Counted from the stretch's first letter, positions 1-8,431 are shown. The stretch: DNA of 64,000 bases from SIG307 sp045596385 (GCA_045596385.1 JAZOCC010000014.1:42461-106460); one strand, 5' to 3'. Numbers and translations are program-made. The notes: generated from the letters alone by a model not told the origin.

Positions 1-302
1 TGTTCCTTTTCGTGGGACATGACAACGCCTGCGGAGGCTTCCGGAGCAATATGTCCCGGCGCTTTAAAGGAAACATTTCCTTCGTCGGAACCGTCTACAT
101 ATTTACGTTCTTTACAGGTCTGGCATTCGCCTTTTTTTTCGGCTTTTCCGGTACGACTCTGCTCGCTCGTTTTTTCTGCGGACAGAGGAGAAACAGACGG
201 AAAATCGGGGGTATTTGCTTTTGAACTTCCGGTAAGAGCGGAGGCCAAACTACCTGTACCGTTGCTATAGGGTGTATCTGTAGGACGGAAGGAAAGAAAC
301 AT
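1..302 (-). CDS. SprA-related putative zinc metallopeptidase, partial (C-terminus off the left edge)
   Basis: The reading frame starts at ATG 302-300 on the minus strand, seven bases after a GGAGG ribosome site, and is open to the window edge (about 100 residues). The N-terminal ~55 residues are low-complexity (Ser, Thr, Pro, Gly). Then come a CxxC pair (CQTCKERKY), a stretch rich in GSDEG and APGHI, and finally MSHEKE followed by a His or Gln codon cut by the edge, so an HExxH-type zinc motif is likely. This layout matches the SprA-related/CJM1_0395 family of putative metallopeptidases, as I recall it. The substrate is unknown. It lies 33 bp downstream of the PilZ gene on the same strand, probably as one transcript. 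Confidence 0.7.
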   Translation of the reverse strand, partial: MFLSFRPTDTPYSNGTGSLASALTGSSKANTPDFPSVSPLSAEKTSEQSRTGKAEKKGECQTCKERKYVDGSDEGNVSFKAPGHIAPEASAGVVMSHEKE

Positions 303-335
303 AATAAAGCCTCCTTTCTTTTATGCATAGGAAAT

Positions 336-995
336 TTATGAATGTCTTCTTGATGCGGAATATGCACTGGTCTTTTCCTGCTGACGGTCTCTTTGTTTTG
401 TCATAAGATAGCTGGATAAGTAAGAATTCGGTTCGACAAATTTGCATCCGTAGCTAAAGGTGCCTTTATCTTCATTGGATTCTCTGCGTACAATATTAGC
501 AGAGAGAACCAATGTCTTACGGTCGGTAAGAGGAATGGTCAGACGGATGGTGCGGCCGGTATCATATTCTTCCTTGCTGACAAAGCCGAAACCGGATTCA
601 CTGATATCGCGAACTAAAACATTATAGGATTGCGGACCGCTACTCTGGAATACCGTAATGGCCATAGTTTCACCTACATATACGCGGAAAGAACCGCGGC
701 GGTTATACGGCTTTGCTTCTCCCTCCAATTCGACCTTGTAGTATGTTCCTATCTTAGTCTTTACCAACGGTAGAGCGACGGAATGCCAGGCAAAAACCGT
801 CTTCTCCTGCAAATATAATAAATCAATGATGCAGGAATTACCGAAGCCCACGGTTCGTCCTTCTAATAAAATCGGTTGAAGTAAAATATAGTTGGAATGT
901 ACTTCGGCGATGGTTGTGGATAAATCCTTTGATTTGAGTCCTACGGTCACGACTAACGTAACCGAGCGTTCTTCTTCTAAATCCTGAATCGTCAT
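336..995 (-). CDS. PilZ domain protein with YcgR-like N-terminal domain (c-di-GMP receptor)
   Basis: A 219-residue protein. An N-terminal beta-rich YcgR-like domain is followed by a PilZ domain whose two c-di-GMP signatures are visible: RxxxR in NRRGSFRV and the D/NxSxxG motif in DISESGFGF. Such proteins bind cyclic di-GMP and typically act on the flagellar motor, adhesion or exopolysaccharide; the target here is not evident. I chose the ATG at 995, nine bases after GAGGG; an in-frame ATG at 1025 has no ribosome site. The C-terminal tail is charged and probably disordered. It has its own promoter at 1050-1078 and is followed by the SprA-like gene. Confidence 0.85.
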   Translation of the reverse strand: MTIQDLEEERSVTLVVTVGLKSKDLSTTIAEVHSNYILLQPILLEGRTVGFGNSCIIDLLYLQEKTVFAWHSVALPLVKTKIGTYYKVELEGEAKPYNRRGSFRVYVGETMAITVFQSSGPQSYNVLVRDISESGFGFVSKEEYDTGRTIRLTIPLTDRKTLVLSANIVRRESNEDKGTFSYGCKFVEPNSYLSSYLMTKQRDRQQEKTSAYSASRRHS

Positions 996-1049
996 ATGTA
1001 AAAGCCCTCGAACAAAACATAGCAAAAAATGTTAGTATCTGTCATAATA

Positions 1050-1078
1050 ATTATACTACATACGTTTTGTTGTTGCAA
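1050..1078 (-). promoter_or_regulatory. Vegetative promoter for the PilZ gene
   Basis: On the minus strand TTGCAA (1078-1073), a 17-bp spacer and TATAAT (1055-1050). This predicts a start near 1043 and a leader of about 48 nt. Confidence 0.7.
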
Positions 1079-1106
1079 GCACAAAAAAGGAAAGGGACGA
1101 ATTTTG

Positions 1107-1135
1107 TTGTACAAAAGAGAAAATTGTGCTATACT
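1107..1135 (+). promoter_or_regulatory. Vegetative promoter for the S66 peptidase gene
   Basis: TTGTAC (1107-1112), 17-bp spacer, TATACT (1130-1135); 24 bp before the start codon, leaving a very short leader that contains the GAAAGGAG ribosome site. Confidence 0.65.
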
Positions 1136-1159
1136 TTTTTGAAAGGAGTGTGAAACGGT

Positions 1160-2164
1160 ATGATTTTTCCGAAATGGATAGAAAAAGGAGATATAATCGG
1201 TGTGACGGCCTGTTCCGGAGGGAAAACGTCGGAGGTTGACAGGGTACGACTTGACAATGCCGCAAAACAGTTTGAAAGACGCGGGTATCAGGTGGTTGAG
1301 ACGGCAGATGTGCGAAAGGAAGAAAAGGGAAGAAGTGCACCGGCTAAGGTTCGGGCAGAGGAGTTGCATAATCTGGTGGATAGTCAGGAAGTTTCCTGGG
1401 TGATTCAGGCCTGTGGAGGGGATTATTTGGCAGAGATGCTGTCTTATACGGATTTTGAACGGATAAAAGCAAATCCGAAATGGTACCAGGGCTATTCCGA
1501 CCCGACAGGACTGTTGTTTTCGATTACGACGAACTGTGATATGGCCACGGTATATGCGGGAAATTACGGAGATTTCGGAATGAAACACTGGCATAGGTGT
1601 CTGGAAGAGAATGTAGCGATTCTGGAAGGAAGGCAGACGGTGCAGACGAGCTTTCCGAAATATAAAAACGGCTTTGCGGAACGGATTACGGGAGAGGAGG
1701 ATTACCAGGAGGATACACCGGTGCGTTGGGAATGTGCGCAGGAACAGGTAGAACTTTCCGGACGACTGTTAGGTGGCTGTTTGGATGTGTTGTTGGACCT
1801 GGTAGGAACCCGATTTGATAAAACGACAGAATGGTGTGAGCAATACAAGGAAGACGGTATTCTTTGGTATCTGGAAAGCTTTGCGTTAAGCTCCGAACGT
1901 CTGACCTGCGGACTTTGGCATTTAAAGGAAGCCGGCTGGTTCCGTTATGCAAAGGGCTTTGTTTTCGGCAGACCGACCTTCTTTTCTTCCGATTACGAGA
2001 TTTCCTATAGGGAAGCGGTGGAAGCATCCTTAGGCGAACTGGGACTTCCGATTGTGTATGAAGCCGATGTGGGACACAAGGCTCCCCGTATGACCATGAT
2101 AAACGGTGCAAAGGCAACGATTGTTGTGGCGGACGGAAAAGGTACAATGACCATGACAAAGTAA
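1160..2164 (+). CDS. S66 family LD-carboxypeptidase / MccF-like serine peptidase
   Basis: 334 residues, the usual length for family S66. The Ser-Glu-His triad is recognisable: Ser113 in QGYSDPT, Glu239 in WYLESFAL and His306 in DVGHKAPR. Members either trim the tetrapeptide stem of recycled peptidoglycan (LdcA) or cleave microcin C-like peptidyl-nucleotides (MccF). The sequence alone does not separate these; the GYSDPT form is common to the MccF-like clade in Firmicutes. There is no signal peptide, so it should be cytoplasmic. It is transcribed from its own promoter and not obviously in an operon with the following PilZ gene, which has a promoter of its own. Confidence 0.85.
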   Translation: MIFPKWIEKGDIIGVTACSGGKTSEVDRVRLDNAAKQFERRGYQVVETADVRKEEKGRSAPAKVRAEELHNLVDSQEVSWVIQACGGDYLAEMLSYTDFERIKANPKWYQGYSDPTGLLFSITTNCDMATVYAGNYGDFGMKHWHRCLEENVAILEGRQTVQTSFPKYKNGFAERITGEEDYQEDTPVRWECAQEQVELSGRLLGGCLDVLLDLVGTRFDKTTEWCEQYKEDGILWYLESFALSSERLTCGLWHLKEAGWFRYAKGFVFGRPTFFSSDYEISYREAVEASLGELGLPIVYEADVGHKAPRMTMINGAKATIVVADGKGTMTMTK

Positions 2165-2183
2165 GCATTTAAAGAAAAATGAC

Positions 2184-2212
2184 TTGTCATTTCATAAGGA
2201 AAACGGTATACT
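2184..2212 (+). promoter_or_regulatory. Promoter for the second PilZ gene
   Basis: TTGTCA (2184-2189), 17-bp spacer, TATACT (2207-2212), about 50 bp before the chosen start at 2265. Confidence 0.65.
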
Positions 2213-2264
2213 GTAAATAAACGGATGTGTAGTGAAGGAGTGTAAAAGAGAAGAGGAGGTTGTC

Positions 2265-2615
2265 ATGGAGGAAAAGAGAAAAAATAAGCGTTTAAAAATC
2301 TCGTTGGAGCTGAGTGTTTCTTCTTTGTTTAAACAGGATAATGTGAGGGTTGATGTTAAGGAGGCGCCGATTCTTGTTACGGATATTTCTAAGGGCGGTA
2401 TCGGTTTTGAAAGCGAGAGCGTATTGCCGATCGGCTATTATTTCAATGCGAAATTAGAGCTGGGTTCTAAGGATTCCGTATTATACACGGTAGTGAAGAT
2501 TATCCGCAGTGCGGAAGGAGAAGACGGCCGTATTGTATACGGATGTGAGTTTGTAGGATTGGCTCCGGTGCTGGGGTACATCTTTGATGAGTACGAAGAG
2601 AAGATAAAAGAGTAA
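2265..2615 (+). CDS. Single-domain PilZ protein
   Basis: 116 residues. Start ATG 2265 is preceded by GAGGAGG at ideal spacing; an upstream in-frame ATG at 2232 lacks a site. RKNKR near the N-terminus supplies the RxxxR c-di-GMP motif, and DISKGGIGF supplies the DxSxxG motif. No other domain is present, so it is a stand-alone PilZ adaptor. It is the second PilZ protein within 1.3 kb, which suggests that c-di-GMP signalling outputs are clustered here. A bidirectional terminator follows at 2646. Confidence 0.85.
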   Translation: MEEKRKNKRLKISLELSVSSLFKQDNVRVDVKEAPILVTDISKGGIGFESESVLPIGYYFNAKLELGSKDSVLYTVVKIIRSAEGEDGRIVYGCEFVGLAPVLGYIFDEYEEKIKE

Positions 2616-2645
2616 AGAATCGTAAAGAAAACTGAGAAAAGATAA

Positions 2646-2679
2646 GAAGCAGGTCGGTTGACCTGCTTCTTGCTGTTTC
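2646..2679. terminator. Bidirectional terminator between PilZ and csp
   Basis: Ten-base-pair stem (GAAGCAGGTC / GACCTGCTTC) with a GGTT loop, flanked by T-rich sequence on the plus strand and TTATCTTTT on the minus strand. It separates two convergent genes. Confidence 0.8.
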
Positions 2680-2690
2680 AGGATTATGAA

Positions 2691-2888
2691 TTATAACTTC
2701 GTAACGTTTGCAGCCTGCGGACCCTTTTCACCGGTCACTACTTCAAACTCTACCTTGTCGCCTTCGTCAAGGACCTTAAATCCGTCCATGTTCAGTGCGG
2801 AATAATGTACGAATACATCGGTTCCGTTCTCATCGGAAATAAAGCCAAACCCCTTTTTTGCGTTGAACCACTTTACTGTGCCGTTCAT
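2691..2888 (-). CDS. csp: Cold-shock protein (CspA/CspB family)
   Basis: 65 residues, full length for a single OB-fold cold-shock domain. It contains both RNA-binding motifs: RNP1 as KGFGFI and RNP2 as VFVHYSAL. These small proteins bind single-stranded RNA and DNA and prevent structure formation. The start is preceded by a GGAGG site. It has a strong promoter (2945-2973) and a leader of about 50 nt, shorter than the long thermosensor leaders of enterobacterial cspA. Confidence 0.95.
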   Translation of the reverse strand: MNGTVKWFNAKKGFGFISDENGTDVFVHYSALNMDGFKVLDEGDKVEFEVVTGEKGPQAANVTKL

Positions 2889-2944
2889 CCTATGTTCCTC
2901 CGAAACTAAAATAATAAATGAGCCGTATCAAACAGCCTAAATTT

Positions 2945-2973
2945 AAGATAGCATAAATTTATAAAATTGTCAA
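2945..2973 (-). promoter_or_regulatory. csp promoter
   Basis: Minus strand: consensus TTGACA (2973-2968), 17-bp spacer, TATCTT (2950-2945). Confidence 0.75.
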
Positions 2974-3051
2974 TGATGACAAGGATTTTTATGGATTTTT
3001 TGTGGGCAATGTGGTAAGATAATCAAAAAGGAATAAGGAGATTAGGGTAAA

Positions 3052-5994
3052 ATGAGTCATGTGATTAAAAATACAGAAACCTTGAAAAAATTGTCGGCTT
3101 ATGAGATTGTCTCGGAGGAGAGTCTGCCGGATATTTCGGGCTACGGTATCGTACTTCGACATAAGAAGTCGGGAGCCAGAGTTGCGGTGATTTCCTGTGA
3201 GGACAACAATAAAGTATTTTCCGCGGGATTTCGTACACCGCCGGAGGATTCCACCGGTGTGGCGCATATTTTGGAGCATTCTGTGTTGTGCGGTTCCGAG
3301 CGTTTCCCGGTAAAAGACCCGTTTGTGGAATTGGCAAAGGGTTCTTTAAATACATTTTTGAATGCCATGACCTACCCGGACAAGACTATTTATCCGGTGG
3401 CAAGCTGTAATGACAAGGACTTTGCAAACCTGATGGAAGTGTACATGGATGCGGTATTTTTCCCGAATATTCACCATGAGAAAAATATTTTCCTGCAGGA
3501 AGGCTGGCACTATGAATTGGAAAGTGCCGATGGGGAGCTTTCTTATAACGGCGTGGTGTACAGTGAAATGAAGGGAGCTTTTTCCAGTCCGGAAGAGGTG
3601 CTGTTCTCCGAGATTCAGCAGGCGTTATACCCGGATACGGCATACGGTGTGGAGTCCGGCGGTGATCCGGATCATATTCCGGAGCTTACCTACGAGCAGT
3701 TTTTGGAGTTCCATAAGCGTTACTACCATCCGGTAAACAGTTACATTTATCTGTACGGTGATATGGACGTAGAGGAACGATTAGAGTGGGTAGATCGGGA
3801 ATATTTGAGTCGGTTTGAAGAGATTTCCTTGGATTCTTCTTTAAAGATTCAGGCTCCTTTTGCGGAAAAGAAGTCTGTAGAGAAGTATTATTCCGTCAAT
3901 AATGAGGAGGAAGCAAAGGACGCTGCTTATTTTGCATACGGTGTGACTTTTACCGGGGAGAAGGATGTAGTATTGGAGACCGCGGTTTCCATGCTATGCT
4001 CCGCTTTAATCAATAAACCGGGAACACCGCTTAGACTGGCGCTTACGGAGGCGGGAATCGGCGAGGATTGCTATGCCGATTTTATGGATGTGGCAGCACA
4101 GCCGTTTTTGGCAATTATTGCAAAGAATGCGGCAGAGGATAAGGGAGAAGATTTTTTACGAGTGGTAACGGAAACACTGGAGAAATGTGCGAAGGAAGGT
4201 GTACCGAAGAAGTCTTTGTATGCGGCCTTAAACAGTATGGAGTTTTCTTTAAGAGAAGGAGATTCCGGAAATTATCCGAAGGGCCTTCGTTATTGCCAGA
4301 TGATGCTGGGAACCTGGCTGTACGATGATGGCAGTGTATTTGATAATTTGTATTGGACGCCGATGTTTGATAAGCTTCGTGAATTAATCGAAACGGATTA
4401 TTTTGAAAACTTAATCAAGGAGTACTTGCTTGAGAATACCCATGGGGTATGTTTAAAACTGTTACCGAAGGTGGGATTGCTGGCGGAAAAGGAAGAAGTC
4501 CTGGCGAAGGAATTGGCGGAGTATAAGGCATCTTTGTCTAAGGAAGAGGTAGAAGCTTTAGTTGCTCAGACGAAGGTATTAAAAGAATATCAGAGCGAGC
4601 CGTCAAAGCCGGAGGATTTGGCAAAGATTCCGCAGTTAACCCGAGAGGATATTAAGAAAGAGGCGGATCCGCTTGTAAACGAAGTAAAGGAAATTGCAGG
4701 CGTTACGGCGCTTCATCAGGAGCTGTTTACCGCAGGAATCGCCTATGTAAAGCTTTTATTTGATATGAAGAAGGTACCGGCAGAGTTGCTTTCCTATGCG
4801 GGAATCTTAGCGGATGTGTTCACACGTATGGATACAAAGAGGCACAGTTATCTGGATTTGAACAATGAAATCAGCATCAATACCGGCGGTATTTCCGTCA
4901 GTACCATGATTTCTTCCAAATACGATGATTTGAATGAGTACCGTGTATTCTTCCTTGCGGAAGGTAAGGCGTTATACGGTAAGGTTCCGGAATTGGTCGC
5001 TTATTTGAAGGAATTGCTTACGGAGACGGTATATGAGAATCCGGCCCGTATCCGGGAGATTTTACTTGAGCGTAAAAGCGGACTGGAAAGCCGGTATACC
5101 GACATGGCTCAGGGTGCGGCGGTAAAGCGTGCGTCCTCCTATTTCTCCGAGGTGGGTGTTGCTATGGAGAAGCTTGACGGCATTGCGTACTATGAGTTTA
5201 TTTCCGACTTGCTGGAGAATTTCGAGAGTCGTAAGGAAACGCTGGTACAGAAGCTTAGGGACGTGTATGAATGTATCTTCGCAAAGGATGTGATGATGCT
5301 TAGTGTAACTGCGGATGCGGAAGGGTATGCGTTAGTGAAAAAACAGGCAAGGGAGCTGTTTGAGGCGTTTGTGCCGGAGGCAAAGGGAAGTTGTATGAAG
5401 CTCGTGCCGGAGAAGAAGAACGAAGGCTTCGTTACGCCGGGACAGGTACAGTATGTATGCTGCGCGGGTAATTTCCGTGAGGCGGGATTCGACTATACCG
5501 GAGCGTACGAGGTGCTTCGTACCGCTATGAGCTACGGATATCTTTGGAATCAGGTAAGAGTATTGGGCGGAGCGTACGGTGCGGCATTGATGGCACTGGA
5601 AAACGGACGTATGGCCTTTTATTCCTGGAGAGATCCGCACCTTTCCAGAACCATGCAGGTGTATACGGATGCGGTAGAGTATATTGCAAACTTTGAGGCG
5701 GATGAGGCCGAGATGACCAAGTATGTCATCGGCACCATGAGTAATGTGGATATGCCGCGGAATCCGCGTATGGAAGGGGAACGTGGCATGACTGCATATT
5801 TGACCGGCCGTACCTTTGAATCCGTACAAAAGCACAGAGACGAGATTCTGACCATTACGGTAGAGGATGTACGTGCGTTGGCGGAAGGTGTAAGAGCGAT
5901 GCTTTCCCAGAACTGCTGTTGTACGGTAGGCTCCGAGAAAAAGGTTCGAGAGGATGCAAAGCACTTTATGACCGTACGGGATTTGTTAAAGTAA
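3052..5994 (+). CDS. M16C family zinc metallopeptidase (insulinase/presequence protease-like)
   Basis: 980 residues, the length of the fused two-half M16C enzymes (PreP/falcilysin type). The inverted zinc motif HxxEH is HILEH at residues 72-76, and the third ligand is probably Glu172 in VVYSEMKG. The typical downstream R/Y pair region is present in the C-terminal half (RVLGGAYGA). These enzymes form a clam-shell chamber and degrade short unstructured peptides. No signal peptide is visible, so it is probably cytoplasmic. ATG 3052 has AAGGAG upstream. era follows after 42 bp on the same strand, probably cotranscribed. Confidence 0.9.
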   Translation: MSHVIKNTETLKKLSAYEIVSEESLPDISGYGIVLRHKKSGARVAVISCEDNNKVFSAGFRTPPEDSTGVAHILEHSVLCGSERFPVKDPFVELAKGSLNTFLNAMTYPDKTIYPVASCNDKDFANLMEVYMDAVFFPNIHHEKNIFLQEGWHYELESADGELSYNGVVYSEMKGAFSSPEEVLFSEIQQALYPDTAYGVESGGDPDHIPELTYEQFLEFHKRYYHPVNSYIYLYGDMDVEERLEWVDREYLSRFEEISLDSSLKIQAPFAEKKSVEKYYSVNNEEEAKDAAYFAYGVTFTGEKDVVLETAVSMLCSALINKPGTPLRLALTEAGIGEDCYADFMDVAAQPFLAIIAKNAAEDKGEDFLRVVTETLEKCAKEGVPKKSLYAALNSMEFSLREGDSGNYPKGLRYCQMMLGTWLYDDGSVFDNLYWTPMFDKLRELIETDYFENLIKEYLLENTHGVCLKLLPKVGLLAEKEEVLAKELAEYKASLSKEEVEALVAQTKVLKEYQSEPSKPEDLAKIPQLTREDIKKEADPLVNEVKEIAGVTALHQELFTAGIAYVKLLFDMKKVPAELLSYAGILADVFTRMDTKRHSYLDLNNEISINTGGISVSTMISSKYDDLNEYRVFFLAEGKALYGKVPELVAYLKELLTETVYENPARIREILLERKSGLESRYTDMAQGAAVKRASSYFSEVGVAMEKLDGIAYYEFISDLLENFESRKETLVQKLRDVYECIFAKDVMMLSVTADAEGYALVKKQARELFEAFVPEAKGSCMKLVPEKKNEGFVTPGQVQYVCCAGNFREAGFDYTGAYEVLRTAMSYGYLWNQVRVLGGAYGAALMALENGRMAFYSWRDPHLSRTMQVYTDAVEYIANFEADEAEMTKYVIGTMSNVDMPRNPRMEGERGMTAYLTGRTFESVQKHRDEILTITVEDVRALAEGVRAMLSQNCCCTVGSEKKVREDAKHFMTVRDLLK

Positions 5995-6036
5995 TAGAGA
6001 AGGACAGTTTCCGGAAGGAACTGTAAGGAGAAAACT

Positions 6037-6987
6037 ATGGCACAGAACAGTGAGAAAAATAAAAAAGCAGGAAAGGGCGAGCGAGGTTTTCGTTCCGGAT
6101 TTGTAGCGTTAATCGGCAGACCGAATGTGGGAAAGTCAACGCTTATGAATCATTTGATTAAGCAGAAGATTGCGATTACCTCCAATAAGCCTCAGACCAC
6201 CCGTACCCGGATTCAGACCGTGTATACCGACGAGAGGGGACAGATTATTTTTTTAGATACCCCGGGTATTCATAAGGCAAAGAATAAACTGGGTGAATAT
6301 ATGGTCAATGTGGCGGAGGGTACTCTTTCCGAAGTAGATGTGATTTTGTGGCTGGTGGAGCCGACGGACTATATCGGTGCGGGAGAGCAGCACATTTTAG
6401 AGGTGCTTGCCCGTACAAAGACCCCGGTGGTATTGGTAATCAATAAGATGGATACGGTGGATAAGGAGACGCTTCTTAAGGCAGAGGAGACCTATCGTGA
6501 TGTCTATCCGTTTGCGGGTGTGATTATGACCAGTGCCCTGCGCAGCAGGAATGTGGATAAGCTGCAGTCGCTTCTGTTTTCCTTGCTTCCGGAGGGGCCG
6601 ATGTACTATGACGAGGACACGGTAACGGACCAGCCGGAGCGTCAGATTGCGGCGGAGATTGTAAGAGAAAAGGCGCTGCGTCTGTTAGACGATGAAATTC
6701 CTCACGGAATCGCAGTGGCCATCGAACGGATGAAGGAGCGGCCGGACGGTCGCCTGGTGGATATCGATGCCACGATTATTTGTGAGCGGGATTCTCATAA
6801 GGGAATTATTATCGGAAAGCAGGGGGCCATGCTGAAACGTATCGGCACCGAGGCAAGAAAAGAAATCGAGCTTTTGTTTGAGTATAAGGTGAATTTAAAG
6901 CTTTGGGTAAAGGTAAAGAAGGATTGGCGGGACAGTGATTTTCTTTTGAAAAACTACGGATATGTGGAGCGGTCTGAAGAAGATTAA
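6037..6987 (+). CDS. era: GTPase Era
   Basis: 316 residues. P-loop GRPNVGKST (residues 27-35), DTPG switch region and the NKMD base-recognition motif are all present, followed by a C-terminal KH domain (HKGIIIGKQG). Era binds 16S rRNA near its 3' end and acts in 30S subunit maturation. A short Lys/Gly-rich N-terminal extension (about 20 residues) precedes the GTPase fold. The locus keeps the Firmicutes order era, yqzL, recO. The 221 bp after era hold no clear gene; a weak T-rich stretch but no convincing terminator. Confidence 0.97.
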   Translation: MAQNSEKNKKAGKGERGFRSGFVALIGRPNVGKSTLMNHLIKQKIAITSNKPQTTRTRIQTVYTDERGQIIFLDTPGIHKAKNKLGEYMVNVAEGTLSEVDVILWLVEPTDYIGAGEQHILEVLARTKTPVVLVINKMDTVDKETLLKAEETYRDVYPFAGVIMTSALRSRNVDKLQSLLFSLLPEGPMYYDEDTVTDQPERQIAAEIVREKALRLLDDEIPHGIAVAIERMKERPDGRLVDIDATIICERDSHKGIIIGKQGAMLKRIGTEARKEIELLFEYKVNLKLWVKVKKDWRDSDFLLKNYGYVERSEED

Positions 6988-7208
6988 TCATTTGTAGCAG
7001 TCTTCCCGGAGAGGTGAACACAAAGCAATATAATCGTGTCAAGCCCCAAATTTTTTCCAGTGCCTAGGATTATAGTATCAGTGTTTTTTTGTGAGTTTCG
7101 GAGATGCTACTAACAGAATCTTTCGGAGAGAAAATGTTCGGATGATTTTGAGAAAAAAGCAGATGTGACTCGAAAATAAGCAGAAAATACAGATACGGGG
7201 GTACGGCG

Positions 7209-7388
7209 ATGGAAGAAGAGTATTGGGAAAAATTCAGAACAACCGGGAGTGTGGCGGACTATTTGTCGTACCGCAACGCGGTGAAACAAGAGAGTAACGA
7301 GCAACAGAAGGTACAGGGAGACGTCTATGACGGAAAGCATTACGGTAACAGGCATGATACTGTCGGCACAACCCATCGGGGAGTATGA
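7209..7388 (+). CDS. yqzL: YqzL-like small protein, overlapping recO
   Basis: A 59-residue frame starting at ATG 7209 and stopping at TGA 7386-7388. The N-terminus (MEEEYWEKFRTTGSVADYLSY) has the pattern of YqzL, a roughly 47-residue protein of unknown function encoded between era and recO in many Firmicutes: acidic start, aromatic-W-x-x-F, TGS, then a YLxY segment. A G-rich potential ribosome site (ACGGGGG) precedes it. The last 62 bp overlap the start of recO in another frame, so the C-terminal 20 residues are unlike the family and may simply be read-through of the overlap. Position and N-terminal pattern both support it. Confidence 0.65.
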   Translation: MEEEYWEKFRTTGSVADYLSYRNAVKQESNEQQKVQGDVYDGKHYGNRHDTVGTTHRGV

Positions 7389-8145
7389 TCGGCGGATTGT
7401 GCTTTTGACAAAAGAAAAGGGTAAAATTTCCGCATTTGCAAAAGGTGTGCGTCGCCCTACGGCGATGCTCGCCGGTTGCAGCCAGCCTTTTGTGTTCGGA
7501 CGGTTTACGTTGTATGAAGGAAGAAACTCCTACACCTTACAGGCGGTGGAAGCGGAGAACTATTTTGCGGAGCTTCGGAATGACTTGGAGGCAGTCTATT
7601 ATGGGGTATACTTTTGTGAATTTGCGGAAGCGGTGACACGAGAGGGACTGCCGGCAAAGGAAGAACTAAAGGTGCTGTACCGTTCGTTGGGAGCACTTCT
7701 TAAGAAGTCCATCGGCTCGGAGCTGGTGCGTGCCGTTTTTGAGCTGAAGATGTTGTCCGTAGGCGGCATTTCGCCGCAGGTGTACGAGTGTGTGAAATGC
7801 AGAAAGAAGGAAGCACTGCATTGGTTTTCCGCAAGAAGCGGAGGATGTATTTGTAAACGCTGTGCGGATAAGTTGTGGGAAGAGGAACTGCGAATGCCGG
7901 AGAATGACGCCCATATATCCGGTGGAGATGCCGGAGTGGGACTTACCGTGGGAGAACGGTATCTTCCGGTGGCAGGATCCACGTTGTATACAATGCAGTA
8001 CATTTTGGCAACGCCTATTGAAAGTCTCTATACCTTTACGGTATCGGAGGATGTGCTGCGGCAGTTAAAGAAGATATTAAAGGAATTTCTGGACCTACAT
8101 ATCGGACGGAAATTTAAAAGCTTGGAAATGTTGGAGTTACTTTAG
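7327..8145 (+). CDS. recO: DNA repair protein RecO
   Basis: 272 residues. N-terminal OB fold (TGMILSAQPIGEYDRRIVLLTKEKG), helical middle, and a zinc ribbon with four cysteines (CVKCRKKE ... CICKRC) around residues 155-180. RecO anneals complementary strands and loads RecA with RecF and RecR at single-strand gaps. The start is preceded by AGGGAG. It begins inside the yqzL-like frame, suggesting translational coupling, and is followed 11 bp later by a small conserved gene. Confidence 0.95.
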   Translation: MTESITVTGMILSAQPIGEYDRRIVLLTKEKGKISAFAKGVRRPTAMLAGCSQPFVFGRFTLYEGRNSYTLQAVEAENYFAELRNDLEAVYYGVYFCEFAEAVTREGLPAKEELKVLYRSLGALLKKSIGSELVRAVFELKMLSVGGISPQVYECVKCRKKEALHWFSARSGGCICKRCADKLWEEELRMPENDAHISGGDAGVGLTVGERYLPVAGSTLYTMQYILATPIESLYTFTVSEDVLRQLKKILKEFLDLHIGRKFKSLEMLELL

Positions 8146-8156
8146 GGAGGAATAAT

Positions 8157-8393
8157 ATGTCAAGAACCATGCAGTTTAAAATGGAACGTCCCGGCCTTGT
8201 AGAGGTGGGGCAGGAGGTAGAGATTCGTGAATCGACACTTCCGAATGCAATTTTCTATTATGTGATAGAACCGGCGGTAGCCATGTCCGGGAACATTCCG
8301 TTCCGTGAGCGGCTGACAAAGTTATCCGGTGTGGTGAAGGATGTAGAGGAGAATAGTAAAGGATTCTATGTAACCGTAGAATTTGAAGAGTAA
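8157..8393 (+). CDS. Small conserved protein of unknown function
   Basis: 78 residues, starting after GGGAGGAA. I do not recognise a family. The protein is soluble, acidic at its C-terminus, with alternating beta-like segments (GLVEVGQEVEIRES ... LTKLSGVVKDVEE ... FYVTVEFEE), which suggests a small beta barrel. It lies 11 bp after recO and before a strong bidirectional terminator, so it should be the last gene of the era-yqzL-recO transcript. A link to RecO or ribosome maturation is only suggested by position. Confidence 0.75.
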   Translation: MSRTMQFKMERPGLVEVGQEVEIRESTLPNAIFYYVIEPAVAMSGNIPFRERLTKLSGVVKDVEENSKGFYVTVEFEE

Positions 8394-8400
8394 TAAAACA

Positions 8401-8431
8401 GCCCCACTCGCACGAGTGGGGCTTTCATTTT
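8401..8431. terminator. Bidirectional terminator between the recO cluster and trpS
   Basis: Ten-base-pair stem GCCCCACTCG / CGAGTGGGGC followed by TTTCATTTT on the plus strand and TGTTTTA on the minus strand. It overlaps the trpS stop codon. Confidence 0.85.

Noticed and set aside
992..1594. 200-residue minus-strand frame opposite the S66 peptidase
   Set aside because: Shadow of the coding strand; no ribosome site, and it crosses both divergent promoters.
5332..5964. 210-residue minus-strand frame within the M16C gene
   Set aside because: Antisense shadow without a ribosome site or recognisable domain.
7012..7205. Terminator or promoter between era and the yqzL-like gene
   Set aside because: T-rich runs are present, but I find no stable stem and no well-spaced -35/-10 pair.
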